Below are positions 1 to 7,473 of a stretch of 20,897 bases of DNA, in pieces. Position 1 is the stretch's first letter. The number at the start of each line of letters is the position of its first letter. The notes beneath the pieces are model-generated. The model was not told the origin of the DNA, made no database searches, and saw only the letters and a list, made by a program, of their open reading frames with translations. The stretch is taken from positions 1 through 20,897 of the forward strand of contig MHPA01000019.1 of assembly GCA_001820255.1 (NCBI GenBank), in the 5' to 3' direction. Made by a program: the position numbers and the translations under genes. The stretch comes from Candidatus Staskawiczbacteria bacterium RIFCSPLOWO2_01_FULL_38_12b (lineage in GTDB: Bacteria; Patescibacteriota; Minisyncoccia; Minisyncoccales; Staskawiczbacteraceae).

Positions 1-1
1 A

Positions 2-286
2 GAAGCAAATAAGGCAGAAGAAGAATTTAATGTTATATTTCGCGATAAAGAAATACCAACTGATATTCCAGTTTTTGAAACTAATAAAATCATATACCCG
101 ATATTAGATTTATTGTTTGATGCAAAATTAACAGAGTCAAAAAATGACGCTAAGCGCGTAATTGAAGGCGGGGGAGTGCATATTAATAAAGAAAAAATTA
201 CCGATTGGAAAAAAGAAGTGGAAATAAAAGATGAAATGGTGGTACAATTTGGCAAAAGAAAATTTATAAAAATTAAATTAAAATAA
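2..286 (+). CDS. tyrS: Tyrosyl-tRNA synthetase, C-terminal part (partial)
   Basis: The reading frame is open from the left window edge and ends at TAA 284-286, giving about 94 residues. The visible part holds the linker (IPVFETNKIIYPILDLLFDA) and a C-terminal S4-type RNA-binding domain (KLTESKNDAKRVIEGGGVHI, then a lysine-rich end FGKRKFIKIKLK), the pattern of bacterial TyrRS. In the family this domain binds the anticodon arm and variable loop of tRNA-Tyr while the missing N-terminal Rossmann domain charges tyrosine. The catalytic motifs lie outside the window, so the name rests on the tail alone; other S4-domain proteins are possible but the linker fits TyrRS best. It is followed by a hairpin repeat and aspS on the same strand. 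Confidence 0.8.
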   Translation, partial: EANKAEEEFNVIFRDKEIPTDIPVFETNKIIYPILDLLFDAKLTESKNDAKRVIEGGGVHINKEKITDWKKEVEIKDEMVVQFGKRKFIKIKLK

Positions 287-295
287 TATTGAATA

Positions 296-347
296 ACCAA
301 GCACAGACCAGAGCACTCAATGTAAGAGTGCTCGGTGGTGCTCGGTG
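296..347. repeat. GAGCAC-family nested hairpin repeat, copy 1
   Basis: The outer arms ACCAAGCAC (296-304) and GTGCTCGGT (338-346) pair with one mismatch. Inside, GAGCACTC (311-318) and GAGTGCTC (326-333) form a perfect 8-bp stem. The element fills the gap between tyrS and aspS and abuts an A/T palindrome before the aspS start codon. Related copies are at 7775-7814 and 9206-9270. No T-run follows, so it does not look like an ordinary terminator. Confidence 0.75.
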
Positions 348-348
348 C

Positions 349-368
349 CAATTTAATATATTAAATTG
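349..368. promoter_or_regulatory. 20-bp perfect A/T palindrome before aspS ATG
   Basis: caatttaatatattaaattg is a perfect palindrome ending 2 nt before the ATG at 371. It could be an operator or, in RNA, a hairpin next to the start codon; no Shine-Dalgarno is visible. A comparable palindrome sits before rpmA (7753-7775). The role is inferred; the symmetry is seen directly. Confidence 0.5.
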
Positions 369-370
369 TC

Positions 371-1888
371 ATGCATCGATTTTTAATTTCAGAAACCGCC
401 AAACATATCGGTGAAAAAGTGAAAGTGGCTGGATGGGTCAATGTGCGCCGGGCGCACGGGAAAATTTTGTTTATTGACCTGCGTGATCGCAGTGGTATTT
501 TGCAGTGCGTGTTTGTCCCGTCGGCCAAAGAGGCTTATGATGCGGCTCAGGAATTACGGACCGAATGGGTGGTGGAATTGAGGGGGCAAATCGTCAAACG
601 GCCGGAGAAAATGGTCAATGATAATATTGAAACCGGCGGGGTTGAGCTTTCAGTTGAAGAATTAAAAGTGCTTTCAAAAGCGGTGACGTTGCCTTTTGAC
701 ATTACTACCGATGGCATGGAAATAAATGAAGAAATACGGATGAAATACCGTTATTTGGACTTGCGCCGCGAAAGGCTTAAGCAAAATCTTATTATGCGAC
801 ACAAGGTTATTTTATTTATGCGAAATTTTTTAAGCCAGGAAGGTTTCGTGGAAGTTGAAACTCCTATGTTGACCAAATCAACTCCAGAGGGTGCGCGTGA
901 TTTTGTAGTACCTTCACGATTGCATGCAGGGAAGTTTTACGCTCTGCCTCAATCGCCTCAGCAATACAAACAACTTTTAATGGTGGCCGGCCTTGAAAAA
1001 TATTTTCAAATTGCCCGTGCTATGCGTGATGAAGATTTACGCGGAGATCGCCAACCCGAGCATACTCAATTGGACATGGAGATGAGTTTTATTGAACGTG
1101 ACGATTTTTTGGATTTTTATGAAAGACTGTTAATACAATTGGTAAAAACGGTTTTTCCCGATAAAAAAATTCAACAAATTCCTTTTCCTCGTATTCCTTA
1201 TAAAGAAGCGATGGAAAAATATGGTTCTGATAAGCCGGATTTACGGGAAGACCTACCTCTGCAGGCAGGTAAAAAAGATCCAAACTTGCTGGCATTTTGT
1301 TGGATTATAGATTTTCCGTACTTTGAAAAAAATGACCCGGCTCTGACGATGAAAAAATCCGAATGGACATTTGTGCACAATCCCTTTTCGGCTCCAAAAC
1401 CAGAATTTATGGATGACTTGATGCAACAAAAAAATATCGGTAACATTATGGCTAATCAGTATGATATAGCCTTAAACGGCTGGGAGTTGGGAAGCGGCGG
1501 AATTCGAAACAATAATCCAGAAGCCATTGCTAAAGTATTTGAAATTATGGGGTACGACAAAAAAGAAATTATGGAAAAATTCGGTCACATGATAGAAGCT
1601 TACACCTATGGCGCGCCCCAACACGGAGGAATAGGATTTGGATTAGATCGCTTTGTGGCGTTGCTTTTAGGTGAGCCCAACATCCGTGAAGTCATTGCCT
1701 TTCCAAAAACGGGCGATGGCAGGGATTTGATGATGAACGCTCCCAGTGAAATTTATCCAAAACAGCTTCAAGAATTGCATATAAAAATAGATGCAAACCG
1801 ATCTGCAAAACCGGCGATAAAAAAAGCCACTTCCACACACCCGAGCGTGGTAGCAAAAAGCAAACTCCGGAAATTAATAAAAAAATGA
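371..1888 (+). CDS. aspS: Aspartyl-tRNA synthetase, GAD-less short form
   Basis: Class II aminoacyl-tRNA synthetase that attaches aspartate to tRNA in the cytoplasm. The N-terminal OB-fold anticodon-binding domain (about 1-110; VKVAGWVNVRRAHGKILFID) is followed by motif 1 (FVEVETPMLTKSTPEGARDF), motif 2 (RDEDLRGDRQPEHTQLDMEM) and motif 3 (GGIGFGLDRFVALL). The length of 505 aa is well below the roughly 590 of typical bacterial AspRS, because the GAD insertion between motifs 2 and 3 is missing: GSDKPDLRED runs almost directly into LLAFCWIIDFPYF. Residues 295-300 (LPLQAG) come from a short palindrome at 1251-1270 that looks like an in-frame insertion. The C-terminus carries a lysine-rich tail of about 35 residues. 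The ATG is preceded by no clear Shine-Dalgarno. The TGA stop overlaps the next start (ATGA), implying translational coupling. Confidence 0.95.
   Translation: MHRFLISETAKHIGEKVKVAGWVNVRRAHGKILFIDLRDRSGILQCVFVPSAKEAYDAAQELRTEWVVELRGQIVKRPEKMVNDNIETGGVELSVEELKVLSKAVTLPFDITTDGMEINEEIRMKYRYLDLRRERLKQNLIMRHKVILFMRNFLSQEGFVEVETPMLTKSTPEGARDFVVPSRLHAGKFYALPQSPQQYKQLLMVAGLEKYFQIARAMRDEDLRGDRQPEHTQLDMEMSFIERDDFLDFYERLLIQLVKTVFPDKKIQQIPFPRIPYKEAMEKYGSDKPDLREDLPLQAGKKDPNLLAFCWIIDFPYFEKNDPALTMKKSEWTFVHNPFSAPKPEFMDDLMQQKNIGNIMANQYDIALNGWELGSGGIRNNNPEAIAKVFEIMGYDKKEIMEKFGHMIEAYTYGAPQHGGIGFGLDRFVALLLGEPNIREVIAFPKTGDGRDLMMNAPSEIYPKQLQELHIKIDANRSAKPAIKKATSTHPSVVAKSKLRKLIKK
1251..1270. repeat. Short palindrome inserted in frame within aspS
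   Basis: acctacctctgcaggcaggt has 8-bp arms (1251-1258 and 1263-1270) with one mismatch and a CTGC loop. It encodes LPLQAG at the point where the GAD domain is missing, between LRED and KKDPN. CPR proteins known to me often show such RQAG/QAG-type residues from short palindromes of this composition; that comparison is from memory. Confidence 0.5.
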
Positions 1889-2859
1889 TATATCAAAAAA
1901 TAGGAAAATATATTTTAGCGTCCGTTGTTTTTATCGCCCTCTTAGGGATGGTTTTTTTTGGCATGCAATGGTTTTCCCAAAGCGTACTTGATATGCTTAT
2001 CCGCCATGACGGTTTTTTCCAGGGCAGTTTGCAACCATCGGTTGATGGGGCAACGGCATATATCCAACAAGCGCCCGACAATCCAAAAATGCTGCCGTAT
2101 CGGAATTGGCAGGTGGAAGAATTGTCGCTGGAAGCAAAGTCAGCGATTTCGGTTGAGATTGGAAGCAACAATCCCAATAAAGTATTGTTTAAAAAAAATG
2201 AACAACAGGTATTGCCTATTGCAAGCCTGACCAAGCTGATGACGGCTTTGGTGGTACTTGAACGTTATGATTTAGACCAAAAAGTGGCAATCAGTTTTGA
2301 GGCAATGGCACAAGAAGGGGAACAAGGGGGATTGGAATTAGGGCAAATATTTTCTGTAAAAGATTTATTGCACATCAGTTTGATGGAATCAAGCAATCGG
2401 GCGGCCTACGCGCTTTCGGAGGTAGTGGGTAATGCCAAATTTATTGATCTTATGAACGAGGATGTGCAAAAATTAGGGCTTACCAATACCCATTTTGAAG
2501 ATGCTACCGGGCTGGACTCGGCCTCTTATTCCACAGTAAAAGATATAGTCCGCTTATCAGAATATTTATTTGAAAAATATCCGTTATTTACCGAAATTAT
2601 CAGCTTAAAAGAATATCCGCTCTATATGCCTGATGGCACTTTGCACCACGTGCTTATTAATACTAATAAGCTTTTGGGATATAATGGAATTATCGGTGGT
2701 AAAACTGGGTTTACCGACAGCGCAAAAGGATGTTTTTTGGTAATACAAAATAGCCGCCAGCAGGGAAATCATATCATAACGGTGGTATTGGGGGCCCAAG
2801 ACCGTTTTTTAGAAATGCAAAAAATAATGTATTGGGTTGATAGCGCATATCAATGGTAA
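1885..2859 (+). CDS. dacA: D-alanyl-D-alanine carboxypeptidase (PBP5-like, peptidase S11)
   Basis: Membrane-anchored, extracytoplasmic serine peptidase that trims the terminal D-Ala from peptidoglycan stem peptides. All three penicillin-binding motifs are present: SLTK (S114-K117), SSN (169-171) and KTG (273-275). One hydrophobic segment at residues 8-30 (YILASVVFIALLGMVFFGMQ) serves as signal anchor. The 324-aa length covers the catalytic domain but leaves no room for the usual C-terminal beta-rich domain or amphipathic membrane anchor, so anchoring must be N-terminal. The start overlaps the aspS stop (ATGA), and mraY begins 26 nt after its stop, so the three probably share a transcript. A beta-lactamase or endopeptidase of the same fold is the alternative; the motif set favours S11. 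Confidence 0.88.
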   Translation: MIYQKIGKYILASVVFIALLGMVFFGMQWFSQSVLDMLIRHDGFFQGSLQPSVDGATAYIQQAPDNPKMLPYRNWQVEELSLEAKSAISVEIGSNNPNKVLFKKNEQQVLPIASLTKLMTALVVLERYDLDQKVAISFEAMAQEGEQGGLELGQIFSVKDLLHISLMESSNRAAYALSEVVGNAKFIDLMNEDVQKLGLTNTHFEDATGLDSASYSTVKDIVRLSEYLFEKYPLFTEIISLKEYPLYMPDGTLHHVLINTNKLLGYNGIIGGKTGFTDSAKGCFLVIQNSRQQGNHIITVVLGAQDRFLEMQKIMYWVDSAYQW

Positions 2860-2885
2860 TATGGACATAGGGCAATATACAACCG

Positions 2886-3947
2886 ATGACACTTATTGAA
2901 TTTAATGTTATTAAAATATTGGGTATTTCGGCCACCGCTTCTTTAGCCGCTGTTTTGTGGTGCCCTTTTTTGATTAATTTTTTATATAAGCACAGGCTTT
3001 GGAAAAAACAGGCAGGAAAGAGAGCTATCAGCGGGGAAGAGGCGGTTGTTTTTAACAGCCTTCACAAAGAAAGGGAAACCAGGGCTCCCCGTATGGGCGG
3101 GCTTTTGATCGTGGCAACCACGGTGGCTGTAGCGCTTTTTTTCTATGGTTTTTCCTTGCTGTTTCCTGGCAGTTTTGTTGGTAGGCTTAATTTTTTATCA
3201 AGAAGCCAGACGTGGTTGCCGTTATTTACTTTGGTTGCCGCTTCGCTAGTGGGTCTTTTTGATGATATTTTAGTAGTTTCGTCTCTTGGCAGTTACGTTG
3301 GCGGAGGTCTCTCTTTTAAAAAACGTCTTTTGATTATTGCGGCGATCGGACTTTGTGGTGGTCTTTGGTTTTACTATAAGTTAGTCTGGGACGTAATAAG
3401 TCTTCCGCTTATTGGTCAATTTTCCATCGGTATTTTTTATATTCCGCTTTTTATGATTGTCATGATTGCCACGTGGTCAGGAGGGATTATTGACGGTATC
3501 GACGGCTTGTCGGGCGGGGCATTTGCATCTATATTTGGTGCATTTACGATTATTGCATTTTCCCAGGGCAAGGTTGACTTGGCCACTTTTTGCGCAGTTA
3601 TTACCGGAACCTTATTCGCTTTTTTATGGTTTAATATTCCTCCGGCAAGATTTTACATGTCAGAAGTAGGAACTGTGGGATTAACCACCACTTTGTCAGT
3701 CGTGGCATTTTTGACTGATTCGGTTTTTGTTTTGCCGATTATCGGAGGCCTTTTGGTTTTAGAAGTCGGTTCGGTCATTATTCAATTATTATCAAAAAAA
3801 TTCAGGCATAAAAAAATATTTCTTTCCACGCCCATTCATCATCATTTTGAGGCCATTGGTTGGCCGGCCTATAAAGTTACCATGCGCTTTTGGGTGGTCG
3901 GGATTGTGTTAGCGATTATTGGAGTGGTTGTTAAATTGATCGGCTAA
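2886..3947 (+). CDS. mraY: Phospho-N-acetylmuramoyl-pentapeptide-transferase
   Basis: Integral membrane enzyme that moves phospho-MurNAc-pentapeptide from UDP to undecaprenyl phosphate, forming lipid I. About ten hydrophobic segments span the 353 residues. Family motifs seen: APRMGG (67-72), the aspartate pair D126-D127 (LFDDILVV), IIDGIDGLSGG (201-211) and PIHHHFE (316-322). The HHH motif separates MraY from WecA-type relatives. Two positions are unusual: the loop normally reading MGDxGS reads YMSEVGT (E260 in place of the catalytic Asp), and the Asn-rich stretch before DGxDGL is replaced by SGGII. The lipid carrier would come from uppS at 8270 and the product would go to MurG at 13410. The TAA stop lies inside the stem of a terminator. 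Confidence 0.92.
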   Translation: MTLIEFNVIKILGISATASLAAVLWCPFLINFLYKHRLWKKQAGKRAISGEEAVVFNSLHKERETRAPRMGGLLIVATTVAVALFFYGFSLLFPGSFVGRLNFLSRSQTWLPLFTLVAASLVGLFDDILVVSSLGSYVGGGLSFKKRLLIIAAIGLCGGLWFYYKLVWDVISLPLIGQFSIGIFYIPLFMIVMIATWSGGIIDGIDGLSGGAFASIFGAFTIIAFSQGKVDLATFCAVITGTLFAFLWFNIPPARFYMSEVGTVGLTTTLSVVAFLTDSVFVLPIIGGLLVLEVGSVIIQLLSKKFRHKKIFLSTPIHHHFEAIGWPAYKVTMRFWVVGIVLAIIGVVVKLIG

Positions 3948-3974
3948 AAATATTTTTCAGCCGGTTTTTATTTT
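3941..3974 (+). terminator. Intrinsic terminator after mraY
   Basis: CGGCT-AAAAA (3941-3950) pairs with TTTTT-C-AGCCG (3953-3963) with one bulged C, then GTTTTTATTTT follows. The mraY stop codon is part of the stem. It separates the aspS-dacA-mraY unit from the protease gene, which has its own promoter. Confidence 0.7.
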
Positions 3975-3975
3975 C

Positions 3976-4004
3976 TTGCTTTGCAAAATAATTTTTGGTA
4001 AAAT
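3976..4004 (+). promoter_or_regulatory. Sigma70-type promoter, leaderless, for the S41 protease
   Basis: TTGCTT (3976-3981), a 17-nt spacer and TAAAAT (3999-4004) with TG one base upstream (extended -10). The predicted transcription start is about 6-7 nt after the -10, at or next to the ATG at 4011, so the mRNA would be leaderless. Confidence 0.6.
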
Positions 4005-4010
4005 GCCATT

Positions 4011-5195
4011 ATGAATAAAAGAAAAATACTTTTCTCTTTCGGGTTTATTGTCCTTGTTGCCGGAGTTTTTGTTGCGGGAATTTTTGTAGGGAAAGCCCAG
4101 GTGGTTTGCAAAGTCTGCAAACCGGAAACGGTTGATTTTTCGTTGTTTTGGGACGCCTATGATAAATTACACCAAAATTTTATCAGTCCTGAAAAAATAA
4201 ATGATCAAAGTGTTATTTATGGGGCAATTTCCGGCATGACTCAAAGCTTGCAAGATCCTTATACCGCTTTTTTTGATCCAAAGGACGCCAAATTATTCCA
4301 AGAAGATTTAGCCGGTTCTTTTGATGGAATTGGCATGGAGGTTGCCATAAAAAAAGACCAGCTAACAATTGTTGCACCCCTAAAAGGAACCCCTTCGGAT
4401 ATCGCCGGACTTAAACCGGGCGACCAGATTATAAAAATAAACGGCGAAAGCACCCAGGATATATCCACTGAAGAAGCGGTAAACCTTATCCGTGGTAAAA
4501 AAGGCACCAGCGTTACACTGACTATTTTCAGGGAAGGGTGGCGCGACACCAAAGATTTTACCATAATGCGCGACACTATTAAGATACCTTCTATTGAATG
4601 GGAACTTAAAGATGGTAATGTGGCATATTTGCATATGTATCAGTTTGACCAAACGCTATCAGCTGATTTTAAAAAAACGGCATTTGAAATATTGAAAAGC
4701 CCTGCGAAAAAAATAGTATTGGATTTGCGCAATAACCCCGGCGGGTATCTTCAAGTTGCCCAAGAAATTGCAGGATGGTTTTTGACCCAAGGACAGGTGG
4801 TGGTGGTTGAGGATTTTGGAAAAGGCAAGGAAAAGCAAGTGTATAAAGCGGAAGGAAATGGGAATTTTGCCAATTATCCTGTGGTAGTCCTGATAAATAA
4901 AGGATCGGCTTCTGCTTCAGAAATTTTAGCAGGAGCTTTGAGGGATAATCGGAATATCAAATTAATCGGTGAAAAATCCTTTGGCAAAGGGTCGGTTCAG
5001 GAAGTGATAGAATTGCAGGACGGGGCATCGTTTTTAAAAGTAACTATTGCAAAATGGTTAACGCCAAAAGGCTCATTTATTTCTGAAGTGGGTTTGACTC
5101 CGGATATCAAGGTAGAATTAACCGATGATGACATTGCAGCCAAAAAAGACCCCCAGCTCCAAAAGGCGCTTGAAATAATTAAAGCTTTGCAGTAG
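4011..5195 (+). CDS. C-terminal processing peptidase (S41, CtpA/CtpB family)
   Basis: PDZ-containing serine protease that acts outside the cytoplasmic membrane on the C-termini of exported proteins. A signal anchor lies at residues 6-27 (ILFSFGFIVLVAGVFVAGIF), followed by a cap region, a PDZ domain at about 105-187 (GLKPGDQIIKINGES) and the S41 catalytic core. The Ser-Lys dyad fits S301 in GSASASE and K326 in SFGKGSVQ, with Q330; the 25-residue Ser-Lys spacing matches the CtpB family. The 394-aa length is normal. Two cysteines just outside the membrane (CKVC, 33-36) are notable and could be a lipidation, disulphide or metal site. It is read from its own promoter after the mraY terminator; rplI follows 46 nt later. 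The substrate cannot be told from the sequence. Confidence 0.92.
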   Translation: MNKRKILFSFGFIVLVAGVFVAGIFVGKAQVVCKVCKPETVDFSLFWDAYDKLHQNFISPEKINDQSVIYGAISGMTQSLQDPYTAFFDPKDAKLFQEDLAGSFDGIGMEVAIKKDQLTIVAPLKGTPSDIAGLKPGDQIIKINGESTQDISTEEAVNLIRGKKGTSVTLTIFREGWRDTKDFTIMRDTIKIPSIEWELKDGNVAYLHMYQFDQTLSADFKKTAFEILKSPAKKIVLDLRNNPGGYLQVAQEIAGWFLTQGQVVVVEDFGKGKEKQVYKAEGNGNFANYPVVVLINKGSASASEILAGALRDNRNIKLIGEKSFGKGSVQEVIELQDGASFLKVTIAKWLTPKGSFISEVGLTPDIKVELTDDDIAAKKDPQLQKALEIIKALQ

Positions 5196-5241
5196 AATGA
5201 AAAATTGTAACCATATATAAACAGTTAACCCATACATGCCT

Positions 5242-5691
5242 ATGAAAGTAATATTGCTCCAAGACGTTGATAACGTCGGTAAAAAATACGAGCTTAAAGA
5301 AGTCAAAGACGGCTATGCTAGGAATTTTTTAATTCCCCAAAATCTGGCCAAAGCGGCCACTAAACAGGCATTAAAATGGCTGGAGACCCAAAAAGAACAG
5401 ATGGAAAAAGAAGTGGAGGAAGATCTTAAAAAGGTACAAGAGATAGCTTCCCATATCGACGGCATTGAAGTTGTTATTCCGGTAAAAGTGGGGGCGGAAG
5501 GCCAGCTTTTTGAATCAATAAATACGGTAAAGATATCTGAAAAACTAAAAGAAATGGGTTTTGAGGTTAAAAAATCCCAAATCAATCTAGGGCAACCCTT
5601 AAAAGAACTGGGGGAGTTTCCGGTAAAAGTTATACTGGATCATAACTTAGAAGTGGAAATAAGGGTGATCATCAGCGAAGAAAAAGGGTAG
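5242..5691 (+). CDS. rplI: 50S ribosomal protein bL9
   Basis: Large-subunit ribosomal protein that binds 23S rRNA near the base of the L1 stalk. The N-terminal signature is clear (MKVILLQDVDNVGKKYELKE, then VKDGYARNFLIPQNLA), followed by the long connecting helix (WLETQKEQMEKEVEEDLKKV) and the C-terminal domain ending in VEIRVIISEEKG. The start at 5242 is chosen because L9 proteins begin with MKVIL; an in-frame ATG at 5236 would add Met-Pro. As I recall, bL9 is missing from some CPR groups (Microgenomates and relatives), so its presence points towards Parcubacteria-like lineages. No Shine-Dalgarno is visible. Confidence 0.95.
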   Translation: MKVILLQDVDNVGKKYELKEVKDGYARNFLIPQNLAKAATKQALKWLETQKEQMEKEVEEDLKKVQEIASHIDGIEVVIPVKVGAEGQLFESINTVKISEKLKEMGFEVKKSQINLGQPLKELGEFPVKVILDHNLEVEIRVIISEEKG

Positions 5692-5696
5692 GCAAT

Positions 5697-5797
5697 GCCA
5701 ATCTACAAATTTCATGCTAATCTACAAAAATGCTAATGTGGCGGGCGTCGTCGTATTCGCAATTTCGCAGAAATTAGCATAAGATTTGTAGATTTGC
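5697..5797. repeat. Long imperfect inverted repeat between rplI and pyrG
   Basis: Arm 5700-5721 (AATCTACAAATTTCATGCTAA plus T) pairs with 5773-5794 in 20 of 22 positions, and pairing continues to 5697/5797 with one mismatch. The centre is GC-richer (GGCGGGCGTCGTCG). The octamer ATGCTAAT also repeats directly at 5714 and 5730. No T-run follows, so it is not an obvious terminator. It differs from the TACYTTGAATTACG family. Confidence 0.7.
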
Positions 5798-5809
5798 ATT
5801 ATAAATTTT

Positions 5810-7426
5810 ATGAAATTTGTTTTTGTTGCGGGCGGAGTAATGTCGGGGATTGGCAAGGGAATCGCCACTGCTTCCATAGGAAGGATATTAAAATCAAAAG
5901 GTTTCAAAGTCACTGCAATAAAAATAGATCCCTATATTAATGTGGACGCCGGAACGATGAATCCGATAGAGCATGGCGAAGTTTTTGTAACCGAAGATGG
6001 CGTTGAGTGCGATCAGGATGTGGGCAACTACGAAAGGTTTTTGGACGAAAATATTTATACGGACAATTACATGACCACGGGCCGGGTATACCAGTCCGTG
6101 ATTACCAAAGAAAGGAATTTGGAGTACCACGGAAAGTGCGTTGAAGTGGTTCCTGACATTCCCAACGAAGTGATTGCCACCATAAAAAGGGCGGGCAAGA
6201 AAGTAAAAGCCGATTTTATTTTAATTGAAATCGGCGGTACGGTGGGCGAATACCAAAACATGTTGTTTTTGGAGGCGGCAAGAATGCTGAAAATTTCACA
6301 TCCAAAAGATGTGCTTTTTATTTTGGTAAGTTATATGCCCGTTCCTGAAATCATCGGGGAAATGAAAACAAAGCCGACCCAATACGCCGTGCGGACGTTA
6401 AACTCTGCCGGAATCCAGCCGGATATGATTTTAGCAAGGTCTATTCTTGCTCTTGATGAGCCCAGGAAAAAGAAGCTTTCTCAATTTTGCAACGTAGCGC
6501 CCGAAGATATTATTTCGGCCCCCGATGTCGCTTCTATTTACCAGGTTCCTATTAATTTTGAAAAAGAGCATATGGGCAATCGGATTTTAAAAAAATTCGG
6601 ATTAAAACCCCGCCCAAGTAATTTGGCCGATTGGGAAGCGCTGGTAAAAATAATCACCAATTCGCCAAAACCGGTCAATATCGGCATTGTAGGAAAATAC
6701 TTTGAAAGTGGTAAATTCACCCTGACTGATTCTTACATATCGGTGCTGGAGGCGGTAAAACACGCTTCTTTTGCCAATGACAGAAAACCCAATATTACCT
6801 GGATATCTGCGGAAGACTTTGAAAAAAACGAAAGTTCTCTTGAAAATTTAAACCAATTTGACGGGGTTATTGTGCCGGGAGGTTTTGGTAATAGGGGAGT
6901 GGAAGGTAAAATAAAAGCCATTGAATATTGCCGTAAAAATAATATTCCGTTTTTTGGATTATGTTTGGGAATGCAGTTGGCGGTCATAGAGTTTGCCAGG
7001 CATGTATGCGACTTAAAAGACGCCACCTCTGCTGAATTTAATAAAAAGGCCAAACACTTGGTCATTGATGTGATGGAAGATCAAAAGGCATTGCTAAAAG
7101 AAAAAAAATATGGGGCTACGATGCGGCTGGGTTCTTATGATTGCCAACTTGCACCCGATACCATAAGTAAAAAAGCTTATGGTGCCATCGATATTACTGA
7201 AAGGCATAGGCACCGCTATGAATTAAATAATGCGTATCGGGAAGTGTTGCAAAAACAGGGAATGATAATGGCCGGACTCAACAAAGAAAAAGATTTAGTA
7301 GAAATCATCGAAATAAAAAATCATCCTTTTTTCGTGGCAACGCAGTTTCACCCGGAGTTTAAATCAAGACCACTCCACCCTCATCCGTTATTTTTGGCAT
7401 TTATCAAGGCGGCGACAAAAAAATAA
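5810..7426 (+). CDS. pyrG: CTP synthase
   Basis: Amidates UTP to CTP with ATP and glutamine, the last step of pyrimidine nucleotide synthesis. The N-terminal synthetase domain (about 1-270) shows KFVFVAGGVMSGIGKGIATA and IKIDPYINVDAGTMNPIEHG. The C-terminal class I glutamine amidotransferase domain (about 290-538) shows GGFGNRGVEGKI, the nucleophile C385 in FGLCLGMQ, and H514/E516 in FHPEF. The 538-aa length is normal. The synthetase part departs from the usual GGVVSSLGKG and GGTVGDIES (here GEYQN), probably a lineage variant. TTATAAAT just before the ATG resembles a -10 element, but I see no matching -35. A perfect hairpin follows the stop. Confidence 0.97.
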   Translation: MKFVFVAGGVMSGIGKGIATASIGRILKSKGFKVTAIKIDPYINVDAGTMNPIEHGEVFVTEDGVECDQDVGNYERFLDENIYTDNYMTTGRVYQSVITKERNLEYHGKCVEVVPDIPNEVIATIKRAGKKVKADFILIEIGGTVGEYQNMLFLEAARMLKISHPKDVLFILVSYMPVPEIIGEMKTKPTQYAVRTLNSAGIQPDMILARSILALDEPRKKKLSQFCNVAPEDIISAPDVASIYQVPINFEKEHMGNRILKKFGLKPRPSNLADWEALVKIITNSPKPVNIGIVGKYFESGKFTLTDSYISVLEAVKHASFANDRKPNITWISAEDFEKNESSLENLNQFDGVIVPGGFGNRGVEGKIKAIEYCRKNNIPFFGLCLGMQLAVIEFARHVCDLKDATSAEFNKKAKHLVIDVMEDQKALLKEKKYGATMRLGSYDCQLAPDTISKKAYGAIDITERHRHRYELNNAYREVLQKQGMIMAGLNKEKDLVEIIEIKNHPFFVATQFHPEFKSRPLHPHPLFLAFIKAATKK

Positions 7427-7431
7427 CTAAA

Positions 7432-7463
7432 ATAAGCGCCGCCCCAAAAAGGGCGGCGCTTAT
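7432..7463. terminator. Two-way terminator between pyrG and rpmA
   Basis: ATAAGCGCCGCCC (7432-7444) and GGGCGGCGCTTAT (7451-7463) form a perfect, very GC-rich 13-bp stem with loop CAAAAA, between convergent genes. T-rich DNA follows on both strands, imperfectly, so it may serve both genes. Confidence 0.75.
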
Positions 7464-7473
7464 GCTGTTAAAG

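Noticed and set aside
5744..5754. GGCGTCGTCGT shared with 18643-18653
   Set aside because: Only 11 bp match, the surroundings differ, and the second copy is explained by the purB terminator stem.
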